This document shows positions 16,441-24,386 of a stretch of 64,000 nt of DNA, piece by piece (position 1 is the stretch's first letter; every line of letters begins with the position of its first letter). The notes under the pieces are model-generated. The model did not search any database. It saw only the letters and a program-made list of their open reading frames with translations, and was not told the DNA's origin. The stretch is from positions 682,001 through 746,000 of the forward strand of contig NZ_BCQT01000006.1 of NCBI RefSeq assembly GCF_001552215.1, in the 5' to 3' direction. The translations under genes were made by a program, and so were the position numbers. This DNA is from Actinomadura macra NBRC 14102. Its GTDB lineage: Bacteria; Actinomycetota; Actinomycetes; Streptosporangiales; Streptosporangiaceae.

Positions 16441-17226
16441 GTGGCCAGACATGAGCGCTGGAACGCGCTCCTGGAGCTGCTGGCGGACGCGGGACGGCTG
16501 ACCGTCGAGGAGGCGGCCACCCGGATGGAGGTCTCCACCGCCACCATTCGCCGCGACTTCGACCAGCTCGCACAGCAGCAGATGCTCACCCGCACCCGCG
16601 GCGGCGCCGTCGCGCAGAGCGTCAGCTACGACCTGCCATTGCGTTACAAAAGCGCGCGGCACGCCTCGGAAAAGCAGCTCATCGCGGCCGCCACCGCCGA
16701 ACTGGTGCGTCCCGGCTCGATCATCGGGTTGAACGGCGGTACGACCACGTCCGAGGTCGCGCGGGTCCTCGCCACCCGCGCCGACCCGCCCGCCGAGGGC
16801 TCATCGCCCGCGATCACGATCGTGACGAACGCGCTCAACATCGGCAACGAGCTGGCCGTCCGCCCGCACGTCAAGATCGTCCTGACCGGCGGCGTGCCCC
16901 GGCCGCAGTCCTACCAGCTGACCGGCCCGCTCGCCGCCCACATCTTCGACCACGTGACGCTGGACGTCGCGATCCTGGGCGTGGCCGGCGTCGCCGTGGA
17001 GCACGGCGCCACCTGCCACAACGAGGGCGAGGCGGACGTCAACCGCCTGATGACCGAGCGCGCCGACCAGGTCGTCGTGGTGGCGGACGGGTCCAAGGTC
17101 GGCCGCCGCGCCTTCGCCAAGATCTGCGACACGACCCGGATCGACGTCCTGGTCACGGACGCAACGGTTCCGGAGGCCGACGTGGCGGCCTTCACACAGG
17201 CCGATGTCCGAGTGATCCGCGCATAG
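16441..17226 (+). CDS. DeoR/GlpR-family sugar-phosphate-responsive repressor
   Basis: A GTG start has AAGGGGG upstream; 261 residues. The DeoR-type helix-turn-helix is at residues about 6-60 (RLTVEEAATRMEVSTATIRRDFDQL). The sugar-phosphate sensing domain follows, with GLNGGTTTSEVARVL, IVTNALNIGNEL, VLTGGVPR and VVVADGSKVGRRAFA. It is divergent from the SIS-nagA-kinase-aldolase block and presumably represses it, released by an amino-sugar phosphate. It looks fully intact although the operon it would control is degraded. Confidence 0.88.
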   Translation: MARHERWNALLELLADAGRLTVEEAATRMEVSTATIRRDFDQLAQQQMLTRTRGGAVAQSVSYDLPLRYKSARHASEKQLIAAATAELVRPGSIIGLNGGTTTSEVARVLATRADPPAEGSSPAITIVTNALNIGNELAVRPHVKIVLTGGVPRPQSYQLTGPLAAHIFDHVTLDVAILGVAGVAVEHGATCHNEGEADVNRLMTERADQVVVVADGSKVGRRAFAKICDTTRIDVLVTDATVPEADVAAFTQADVRVIRA

Positions 17227-17251
17227 CCGACGACGGGCAGGAAAGGCCAGG

Positions 17252-17743
17252 TCAGGGTGCCGTCGCGCGAGGGTGGTCGGCGCCGCCGATCTGGTCCACG
17301 GCGTGCGCGAGGACCCGTCCGAGAACGGTCATGCCGTCGCGGACACCGCCGGTCGAGCCGGGCAGGTTGACGATGAGCGTGCGCCCCGCGACACCGGCCA
17401 GGCCGCGCGAGAGGATCGCCGCGGGAACCTGTTCGCGCCCCTCCAGCCGGATCGCCTCCGCGATGCCGGGGATCTCACGCTCGATCACCCCGCGCGTCAT
17501 CTCGGGCGTCTGGTCGGACGGCGTGAGGCCCGTCCCGCCGGTGGTCACGACGACGTCATAACCGGCCTCCACCGCGTCCCTCAGGACACCGGCGACCGGC
17601 TCGCCGTCAGGAATGACCACCGGGCCGTCCACCTGGCAGCCGAGGTCCTCCAGCATTTCCACCAGCACGGGCCCGGACTTGTCGGCATATACGCCGGCCG
17701 AAGCCCGATTCGACACCGTGACCGCCATGGCCCGCATCATCAC
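17252..17743 (-). CDS. moaB: Molybdenum cofactor biosynthesis protein MoaB/MogA
   Basis: The 163-residue protein is of the MoCF-binding family. VTVSNRASAGVYADKSGP is the N-terminal signature; VVTTGGTGLTPSDQTPE is the molybdopterin-binding motif; VNLPGSTGGVRDGM is the C-terminal loop. These proteins adenylylate molybdopterin (Mog) or are close paralogues. The gene is the last of the minus-strand order moeA - moaC - moaB, with about 55 bases after moaC. It is convergent with the DeoR gene, separated by about 25 bases. Confidence 0.88.
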   Translation of the reverse strand: MMMRAMAVTVSNRASAGVYADKSGPVLVEMLEDLGCQVDGPVVIPDGEPVAGVLRDAVEAGYDVVVTTGGTGLTPSDQTPEMTRGVIEREIPGIAEAIRLEGREQVPAAILSRGLAGVAGRTLIVNLPGSTGGVRDGMTVLGRVLAHAVDQIGGADHPRATAP

Positions 17744-17798
17744 CCCTCCACCGTCCCCACCCTCACATCGCCGTCGACGCCGGACTCCGCAGGACGCC

Positions 17799-18290
17799 TC
17801 AGGGAGACGTCGGACGCCGCCATATGCCGGTCTTGCCGCCGGTCTTCTCCTCGACCCGAACGTCGGTGATGACCGCGGCGGGATCGACGGCCTTCACCAT
17901 GTCGATCAGGGCGAGAGCGGCGACGGTGACGGAGGTGAGGGCCTCCATCTCCACTCCCGTCCGGTCGGCGGTGCGGGTGGTGGCCGTGATGGCGACGCCC
18001 TCGTCCTCGATGGCGAGGTCAACCGTCACGCCGTGCAGCGCGATGGGATGGCACAGCGGGACGAGGTCGGGGACGCGTTTGGCGCCCATGATCCCCGCGA
18101 TGCGCGCCACCGCGAGGGCATCGCCCTTCGGCATGTCCCCCGCGCGCAGCAAACCGACGCACTCGTCGGACAACCGGACGAAACCCGTCGCAGTGGCGGT
18201 GCGGGAGGAGACGTTCTTGGACGAGACGTCGACCATGCGGGCCGCGCCCTTCTCGTCCAGATGGGTGAACTCGGTGCCCATTGCGCTCAT
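17799..18290 (-). CDS. moaC: Cyclic pyranopterin monophosphate synthase MoaC
   Basis: The start at 18290 overlaps the moeA stop (ATGA); 163 residues. MVDVSSKNVSSRTATATG, KGDALAVARIAGIMGAKR, LVPLCHPIALHGV (catalytic region) and GVEMEALTSVTVAALALIDMVKA, including the conserved Lys, are all present. MoaC makes cyclic pyranopterin monophosphate in the first part of molybdenum cofactor synthesis. The stop-start overlap indicates coupled translation with moeA. Confidence 0.93.
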   Translation of the reverse strand: MSAMGTEFTHLDEKGAARMVDVSSKNVSSRTATATGFVRLSDECVGLLRAGDMPKGDALAVARIAGIMGAKRVPDLVPLCHPIALHGVTVDLAIEDEGVAITATTRTADRTGVEMEALTSVTVAALALIDMVKAVDPAAVITDVRVEEKTGGKTGIWRRPTSP

Positions 18291-19495
18291 GACGGCAGCC
18301 TCATGACTTCGACGTGGGAGCCGGCGGGCAGGGCCTCTGCCTCTTCCGGCAGCGCGATGAGCGCATTGGCAGAGGCGAGCGAACCGAGCTGGTGTGAGCC
18401 CTGCACGTCGGCCGGGAGGACGGCGTAGGAACCGCGGTTGAGGGAGAGCCGGCCGCGCACGTAATGGCGCAGCCCAGCCGGAGACTTGATGTCCTCGCCG
18501 AGGACGGCGCTGACCGTCGGCAGCGGTTCGGGGTCGAGCCCCTGCATGGCGCGCAGCGCCGGCCGGACGAAGACCTGAAAAGAGACGTAGGCGCTGACGG
18601 GGTTGCCGGGAAGCGTGAAGATCGGTGTGCCTTCGAGCAGGCCGAAACCCTGTGGCTTGCCCGGCCGCATCCGCACCTTGTGGAACTCGACCGTCCCGGT
18701 GCCGGTCAGCACCTCCTTGACGACATCCCGGGTTCCCATCGAGACACCGCCGGAGGTGACGATGGCGTCCGCGCGGACGAGCTGGTCCCGCAGGGTCTCC
18801 ATGACCTTCGCGGGCTCGTCCTCGACGGTCGCCTGCCGGTAGCCGACACCGCCCGCCTCGACGACCGCGGCGGTGAGCATGAAGGAGTTGGACTCCCAGA
18901 TCTGGCCCTCGCCGAGCCGTTCCCCGGGTTCGCGCAGCTCGGTCCCCGTGGACAGCACCACGACGCGCGGCCTCGGCCGGACGATCGCGCGGGACCGGCC
19001 CACGGCGGCGAGCATGCCGATCTGCGCGGCGCCCAGCCGCGTTCCCGCGTCCGCGACGACCTGACCGGCGAGGACGTCCTCTCCGGCGCGCCGGATGTAG
19101 TTGCCGGGAGGCGCCGGACGCGAGATCCGGACCGTGGCGTTGCCGCCGTCCGTCCACTCGACCGGGATGACGGCGTCGGCCCCCGCGGGCATCGGCGCGC
19201 CCGTCATGATCCGCGCCGTCAGGCCCGGCCGGATCGCGGACACGCCGGGGTCGCCCGCGAGGATGTCCCCGACGACCGGCAGCACCACCGGTTCCGCCTC
19301 GGTGGCTCCCGCGACGTCCCCGGCGACCACGGCATAGCCGTCCATCGCGGAGTTGTCGAACGGGGGCAGTGGCACGGGCGCGGAGATCGGCTCGGCGAGC
19401 ACCGTCCCCTGTGCCTCCAGCAGCGCCAGATCAAGCGGCGGCAACACCGGAACGCTGCCGAGGATGTCCGTCAGATGCTCGTCGACCGATCTCAT
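18287..19495 (-). CDS. moeA: Molybdopterin molybdotransferase MoeA / gephyrin-like Glp
   Basis: The start at 19495 gives 402 residues; upstream in-frame codons lack similarity. Domains in order: MoeA N-terminal (PPFDNSAMDGYAVVAGDV), the central molybdopterin-binding domain (VVLSTGTELREPGE, VTSGGVSMGTRDVVKE, FTLPGNPVSAYVSFQVF) and the C-terminal domain IV. MoeA inserts molybdate into the cofactor. In Corynebacterium a MoeA paralogue (Glp) works instead with FtsZ and the receptor GlpR. A sepX/glpR gene only about 5.6 kb away makes a Glp role plausible, while the attached moaC and moaB favour cofactor synthesis; both may apply. Confidence 0.9.
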   Translation of the reverse strand: MRSVDEHLTDILGSVPVLPPLDLALLEAQGTVLAEPISAPVPLPPFDNSAMDGYAVVAGDVAGATEAEPVVLPVVGDILAGDPGVSAIRPGLTARIMTGAPMPAGADAVIPVEWTDGGNATVRISRPAPPGNYIRRAGEDVLAGQVVADAGTRLGAAQIGMLAAVGRSRAIVRPRPRVVVLSTGTELREPGERLGEGQIWESNSFMLTAAVVEAGGVGYRQATVEDEPAKVMETLRDQLVRADAIVTSGGVSMGTRDVVKEVLTGTGTVEFHKVRMRPGKPQGFGLLEGTPIFTLPGNPVSAYVSFQVFVRPALRAMQGLDPEPLPTVSAVLGEDIKSPAGLRHYVRGRLSLNRGSYAVLPADVQGSHQLGSLASANALIALPEEAEALPAGSHVEVMRLPS

Positions 19496-19704
19496 GCCCA
19501 CGTTCCCAGTCTGACGCGTCCTGTGGGCTGCCCGACACACTCCACGCCGCCCCCACTCGGTCGACCGCACATTCGGACCCCCGACGATCGACCGTCATCG
19601 CGCGCTTTCAGGCGCGCCCGGCCGGCGGCCACGGGCGCGCCCGAAAGATGACGTCCACCAGTGTGCGGTTGTAGCGTTTTACCAGGCCAGCGTGAACGGG
19701 CGGT

Positions 19705-20610
19705 TTACGGATTCTGTTGACGGACGAACTCTTGCAGCCAGGGAATGAACTCTGGCGCCAGATCAGGACGCTCGCAGGCGAACTGGACGACCGTTCGCAG
19801 GTATTCGAGCTTGTTGCCCGTGTCGTAGCGGCGCCCGCGGAACTTGACTCCGAACACGCCGCCGCCCTGGTCGGCGGGAATGTCGGCGAGCGTGCGCAGC
19901 GCGTCGGTCAGTTGGATCTCGCCACCGCGGCCGGGCGGGGTCTTCTCCAGGACGTCGAAGACCGCCGGGTCACAGACGTACCGGCCGATGATGATCCAGT
20001 TGCTCGGCGCCTCCTCGACGGCGGGCTTCTCGACGAGGTCGCTGATGCGGACGACATCGCCCTCGTCGGTGGCCTCGATGGCGGCGCAACCGTACGCCGA
20101 GACCTGGTCCGGCTCCACCTCCATCAGCGCCACGACGCTGCCGCCGTACTGCCCGCGGACCTCGATCATGCGCTTGAGCAGCTGGTCACGGGAGTCGATC
20201 ATGTCGTCGCCCAGCAGGATCGCGAACGGCTCGCGGCCGACGTGCTGGCGCGCGCAGTGCACCGCGTGCCCGAGGCCGCGAGGCTCGCCCTGCCGGACGT
20301 AGTGCATGATCGCGAGCTCGCTGGACTCGCGGACGGCGCCGAGCCGCTCGTCGTCGCCCTTAGCGCGCAGCGCCTCCTCCAGCTCGTAAGCGCGGTCGAA
20401 GTGGTCCTCGATGGACCGCTTGCTGCGTCCGGTGACCATCAGAACGTCGGTGAGGCCGGCGTCGACCGCCTCCTCGACGACGTACTGGATCGCCGGCTTG
20501 TCGACGATCGGCAGCATTTCCTTTGGAGTCGCCTTGGTGGCAGGCAAGAATCGGGTACCGAGACCGGCCGCCGGGACGACCGCCTTGAGCACAGGTGCAA
20601 TGTCGGCCAT
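19705..20610 (-). CDS. galU: UTP-glucose-1-phosphate uridylyltransferase
   Basis: The start at 20610 (MADIAPVLKAVVPAAG) gives 301 residues, the usual length. The nucleotidyltransferase motif AAGLGTRFLPATKATPKEMLP, the catalytic Lys region, LLGDDMIDS and VEKP are present. The enzyme makes UDP-glucose for cell-wall glycans, trehalose and galactose use. It lies between moeA/glp and 5-formyltetrahydrofolate cyclo-ligase, its conserved position in actinobacteria, and is divergent from the latter with only about 34 bases between. Confidence 0.93.
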   Translation of the reverse strand: MADIAPVLKAVVPAAGLGTRFLPATKATPKEMLPIVDKPAIQYVVEEAVDAGLTDVLMVTGRSKRSIEDHFDRAYELEEALRAKGDDERLGAVRESSELAIMHYVRQGEPRGLGHAVHCARQHVGREPFAILLGDDMIDSRDQLLKRMIEVRGQYGGSVVALMEVEPDQVSAYGCAAIEATDEGDVVRISDLVEKPAVEEAPSNWIIIGRYVCDPAVFDVLEKTPPGRGGEIQLTDALRTLADIPADQGGGVFGVKFRGRRYDTGNKLEYLRTVVQFACERPDLAPEFIPWLQEFVRQQNP

Positions 20611-20644
20611 GTAAAAGACCCTAGTCATCCATGAGGACCACAGC

Positions 20645-21235
20645 GTGCACGACATAGCGAGGAAGACCCGCCTCCGCGCGGAACTGCTGGAAAAGCGTGC
20701 GATGATGCCCCCGGACGCGCGCTCCGCGGCCGGTCGGGCCATGCGGGACGCGCTGCTGTCCGCCCCTGAGGTCGAGATGGCCGGCACGATCGCGGCGTAC
20801 GTGTCGATCGGCACTGAACCGGACACCCGTAGCCTGTTGTTCGCGCTGTGGAAGCGTGGTGCATACGTCCTGTTGCCCAAGCTCCTGCCGGACGGCGACC
20901 TGGATTGGGCGTCCTACGAGGGCCCGGACTCGCTGGCACCGGGCTCCCGCGGCTGCCTGGAGCCGACCGAGCCGGCACGCGGTCCCGGCGCTGTGGCCAG
21001 CGCCGATGTCGTCCTGACCCCGGCGGTCGCGGTCGACCGCACGGGGATGCGACTCGGGCGCGGCGGCGGCTCGTATGATCGCGTCCTGGCCCGGGTGGGG
21101 CCGGCGATCCTCACGGTGGGGCTGGTGTACGACGGCGAGCTGGTGCGGGAGCTGCCCGCCGAATCCCACGACCAACGTGTTCGCTCCGTGGTGACGCCTA
21201 CCGGCGGGTTGCTGCGGTTCGCCGGAGAGGTTTGA
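20645..21235 (+). CDS. 5-formyltetrahydrofolate cyclo-ligase
   Basis: A GTG start; 196 residues. The family signature GMRLGRGGGSYDRVLAR (ATP and folate site) lies near the end, KTRLRAELLEKRAMM at the start, and VLTPAVAVDRTG precedes the signature. The enzyme converts 5-formyl-THF to 5,10-methenyl-THF using ATP. It is divergent from galU as in many actinobacteria. Confidence 0.92.
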   Translation: MHDIARKTRLRAELLEKRAMMPPDARSAAGRAMRDALLSAPEVEMAGTIAAYVSIGTEPDTRSLLFALWKRGAYVLLPKLLPDGDLDWASYEGPDSLAPGSRGCLEPTEPARGPGAVASADVVLTPAVAVDRTGMRLGRGGGSYDRVLARVGPAILTVGLVYDGELVRELPAESHDQRVRSVVTPTGGLLRFAGEV

Positions 21236-21598
21236 TCGGTCCACCTGCACCCCCTCTGACCTGCAAACGTGACCGCATTGGGCCATTCTGCGGACATTCC
21301 CGCCAGCCGAGGCCCGCACGGGGCCTCCACTGCGTTCGCACGGGAACGTCACCCTCCCCCGCGCTCCGCCGAGCGTCCCCCCGGTCACCGCTGAACCTCA
21401 TCGCGATGATCCGCGGCGACGTCGCCACCGTCGTCGAGGGACGCGAGGTGCAGAACGTTGTCCACGGGGTAAATCCGCACGTCAGGCGTCGATGACCGAC
21501 GCCTGTGACGTCCCGTCCCTCAACTACAAGTGTGCGATTTGCTCATGAATGTGTAGGATTCCTAAACGATCAACTTTGACGACCCCGAAGGGCGGGAT
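21236..21598. other. Intergenic region before the antiporter
   Basis: No convincing gene. A hairpin at 21480-21510 (CGTCAGGCGTC against GACGCCTGTGACG with a two-base bulge) may terminate the cyclo-ligase transcript. An AT-richer stretch at about 21520-21580 is the likely antiporter promoter. Confidence 0.4.
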
Positions 21599-23083
21599 GT
21601 GCAGCTAGACATCTGGCTACTCCTCGGGGCCACGCTCGTACTCAGCGCCATCGTCGCGGTCAGGCTGTCACACCAGGCGGGCCTGCCCACCCTGCTGGCG
21701 TACATGGGCCTCGGCCTTCTCATCGGCGAGTCCGGCCCCCTCCACATCGACTTCGACAACGCCGAGCTGGCCGAGACGCTCGGCCTCGCGGCCCTGGTCC
21801 TGATCCTGGCCGAGGGTGGCATCACCACCAACTGGCGGCACGTCCGGCCCTCGGTGCCCGCCGCGCTCAGCGTGTCCACCCTCGGCACCCTGATCAGCAT
21901 CGTCGTGGTGGCGCTCGCCGCCATGTGGCTGGTCGGCCTGGACTGGCGGCCCGCGTTCCTGCTGGCCGCGGTGCTCGCCCCGACCGACGCCGCGGCCGTG
22001 TTCTCGGTGCTGCGGCGGCTACCGCTGCCATCCCGGCTGACCGGGCTCCTGGAAGCCGAATCCGGCTTCAACGACGCCCCCGTCGTGATCATCGTGATCA
22101 CGCTCAGCTCGCACGCCGCCGCCCCGAACCTCGCCGAGCTGTTCGCCGTCATGGTGTACGAACTGATCGCCGGCGGCCTGATAGGCATCGCCATCGGCTG
22201 GTTGGGGGCCCAGGCACTCCGCCGTGTCGCACTACCCGCCTCCGGCCTCTATCCCATCGCCGTCTTGTCGCTGTCCGTCGGTTCCTATGGCGCGGCGACG
22301 CTGCTGCACGCCAGCGGGTTCCTCGCCGTGTACGTCAGTGCGCTCGTCCTGGGCAACGCGCGGCTCCCGCACCGTCCCGCCACGCGCGGTTTTGCAGAGG
22401 GCATCGGTTGGCTAGCCCAAATCGGCCTGTTCGTGATGCTCGGGCTACTGGCCTCGCCCACTGAACTGCCCGGGCAGATCGTCCCCGCGCTGGTGATCGG
22501 ATTCGTTCTGCTGTTGATCGCCCGTCCGGTCTCGGTCGTGTTGTCGACGATCGGGTTCAAGCTGACGTGGGGCGAGAAACTGTTCGCGTCCTGGGCCGGC
22601 CTACGCGGCGCGGTTCCCATCGTCCTGGCCACCATCCCCATGGTGAAGGAGGTCCCAGACGCCGGACGGCTGTTCTCCATCGTCTTCACGATCGTCGTAG
22701 TGTTCACCCTCTTGCAAGGCCCCACACTGCCCTTGGTGGCGCGCTGGTGCCGGCTGGAGAGTGACGAACAGGCACGCGAACTGGACGTGGAAGCCGCGCC
22801 CTTGGAAGAACTCCACGCGGACCTGCTCGAGATCCGGATCCCCTCCGACTCTCAGCTGAGCGGTGTGGAGATCTTCGAACTCCGGCTTCCCCCCGGCGCG
22901 TCCGTCACCCTGGTGGTACGGGACGGGTCGAGCTTCGTCCCCGAACCCACCACGCCTCTGCAATCGGGTGACACGCTCCTGGTCGTGACCACCGAGGCGG
23001 TTCGGGAGACGACCGAACGCCGTCTGCGCGCGGTCAGCCGGCGCGGCAAGCTGGCGGGCTGGTTCGGCGAAACCGGAGCCTGA
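21599..23083 (+). CDS. Potassium (or sodium)/proton antiporter, CPA family with C-terminal TrkA-C domain
   Basis: GTG 21599 follows GAAGGGCGGG; the ATG two bases earlier is out of frame. The first 385 or so residues contain about 12 membrane spans with PTDAAAVFSVLRR and EAESGFNDAPVVI carrying the ion-binding Asp residues, and SWAGLRGAVPIVLATIP. Residues about 405-485 form a soluble TrkA-C domain (ELRLPPGASVTLVVRDG, LQSGDTLLVVTT), as in NhaP2/CvrA-type potassium/proton antiporters regulated by nucleotides. The upstream segment is AT-rich for this genome. No partner gene is adjacent. Confidence 0.88.
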   Translation: MQLDIWLLLGATLVLSAIVAVRLSHQAGLPTLLAYMGLGLLIGESGPLHIDFDNAELAETLGLAALVLILAEGGITTNWRHVRPSVPAALSVSTLGTLISIVVVALAAMWLVGLDWRPAFLLAAVLAPTDAAAVFSVLRRLPLPSRLTGLLEAESGFNDAPVVIIVITLSSHAAAPNLAELFAVMVYELIAGGLIGIAIGWLGAQALRRVALPASGLYPIAVLSLSVGSYGAATLLHASGFLAVYVSALVLGNARLPHRPATRGFAEGIGWLAQIGLFVMLGLLASPTELPGQIVPALVIGFVLLLIARPVSVVLSTIGFKLTWGEKLFASWAGLRGAVPIVLATIPMVKEVPDAGRLFSIVFTIVVVFTLLQGPTLPLVARWCRLESDEQARELDVEAAPLEELHADLLEIRIPSDSQLSGVEIFELRLPPGASVTLVVRDGSSFVPEPTTPLQSGDTLLVVTTEAVRETTERRLRAVSRRGKLAGWFGETGA

Positions 23084-23141
23084 TCACACGATCCTGGCCG
23101 GCGCGTCCAGCCGTACGATCCTGACCAGCGGAATCTCATGC

Positions 23142-23188
23142 CCCGGGCCCCGTCCACAGGGACCGCTCCCCCACACGCGGGGCCCGGG
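23142..23188 (+). terminator. Terminator hairpin after the antiporter
   Basis: CCCGGGCCCCG (23142-23152) and CGGGGCCCGGG (23178-23188) are perfectly complementary over 11 bp with a 25-base loop, about 60 bases after the antiporter stop. Confidence 0.5.
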
Positions 23189-23292
23189 AACAGGGCGGGG
23201 ACGAATCCTGTTCCATGCATGGGTACCATTAGCAGTCGTTCAGAGTGAGTGCCAGGCCGGGGATCACCGGGCTGAGTCAGCGAGGAGGAACC

Positions 23293-23664
23293 GTGCCGAC
23301 GTATCAGTACGTTTGCACCGAGTGCGGCGAGCCTCTTGAGGTCGTGCAGAAGTTCAGCGACGACGCGCTGACCGAATGCCCGGCGTGCAGCGGCAAGCTG
23401 CGCAAGGTCTTCTCCGCCGCGGGGATCATCTTCAAGGGCTCCGGCTTCTACCGGACGGACAGCCGCGGCTCAAGCAAGACCTCGACCGTGGGCGCCTCGT
23501 CCAACGGATCCTCCTCGAACGGCGATTCGGGCGGATCGGGCGACTCGGCTAAGTCCGGCGGCGACTCGGCCAAGTCCGAGGCGTCGTCGTCCTCGTCGAG
23601 CGACTCGTCGTCGTCCAGCTCGTCCACGACGTCCTCGTCCTCGTCGTCCGAGAAGGTCGCCTGA
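23293..23664 (+). CDS. FmdB-family zinc-ribbon protein with Ser-rich tail
   Basis: The GTG at 23293 has a strong AGGAGGAA upstream. MPTYQYVCTECG and ECPACSGKLRKVFS give four Cys zinc ligands (Cys8, Cys11, Cys29, Cys32), followed by the typical GIIFKGSGFYRTD. After residue about 60 the protein is a low-complexity Ser/Gly/Asp/Lys tail, ending in long Ser runs. This FmdB/YwcC-like form is present in most actinobacteria; the molecular role is unknown. Unlike the FmdB-like gene at 5471, its zinc site is complete. Confidence 0.85.
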   Translation: MPTYQYVCTECGEPLEVVQKFSDDALTECPACSGKLRKVFSAAGIIFKGSGFYRTDSRGSSKTSTVGASSNGSSSNGDSGGSGDSAKSGGDSAKSEASSSSSSDSSSSSSSTTSSSSSSEKVA

Positions 23665-24386
23665 CCCCTCAGGGGCACGCCCTCGCTTCTTCGCACCCAC
23701 CCAGGACATCGGCCGCGGGGAGCGGGATCTACGGCGCCCAGGCGCGGCCGCACGGCCGCCCGGCCAATGCCTCAGCGCACCCCTGAGGCTGAACGGACCG
23801 AACACGTGGAACGCGGTCGGACGCCTCGACGCCTCTACTGACGGCTGAGCTGTCAAAGACGAGTTCGACACAAAGACTCAGGACGACGAGACGCGGGCTC
23901 TGGTCAGACCACCTCCGACCAGGGCCCTTCACCTTGCCAACCGGAGCCCCGGATCCGCCCTCGGCGAAGGGCCGGCGACCTGCCCAGTCGGTGCGCCCTC
24001 TCACCGGCAGGAACGAGAACCTCGGCGGTTATCTCCGACGTGCCGCGCATCCGTTCCGGCCACACCTACATCTTGAGGGGTAGCCGCTTGATCGTTTCTG
24101 CCTCGTGTGGGGTAGCGCAGTTCCCATCTCGCGCCCGACGCGCGAACGGCCCCCGCGCGACGACGATGGTCTGCGATGGCGGAACCCGATCGAGGACCAC
24201 ACCCCTGGACGACCGGCCCACTTGACAAAGCTCTAACTTAGAGAGACTCTAGTGTCGAGAAGCTCGCCATACAAGAGATGACATTGACGAGATAGTACTT
24301 GACATCTCTCTTCAATCGAGACATTCTCCTACCAGAACACGACATATCGCGAACTGCCCGGATGCCCCGGTACAGGAGAAGGAACC
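23665..24386. other. Long intergenic region
   Basis: I see no gene. A hairpin at 23895-23927 (GGGCTCTGGTC/GACCAGGGCCC) is a possible terminator. The last 170 bases are much more AT-rich than the surroundings and hold the operator-like repeats listed separately. Confidence 0.5.
24222..24308 (+). promoter_or_regulatory. Operator-like repeats upstream of the MMPL gene
   Basis: TTGACA occurs at 24222-24227 and again at 24299-24304. Just after the first is CTCTAA-C-TTAGAG (24231-24243), a perfect palindrome, overlapped by TAGAG-AGA-CTCTA (24239-24251). A wider inverted repeat GAGATG ... CATCTC (24275-24280/24303-24308) spans the second. A repressor site controlling the transporter is likely; no regulator gene is adjacent. 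Confidence 0.45.

Noticed and set aside
21232..21495. Open frame of 87 codons after the 5-FTHF cyclo-ligase gene
   Set aside because: No ribosome-binding site, no family resemblance, atypical codon usage and a hairpin at its end; treated as intergenic.
23514..23660. Apparent repeat array (TCGTCG/GACTCG)
   Set aside because: Low-complexity coding repeats for Ser, Gly and Asp; no spacers, not a CRISPR array.
23470..23871. Minus-strand frames opposite the Ser-rich FmdB tail
   Set aside because: They arise from the TCG/TCC-rich repeats on the plus strand; shadows.
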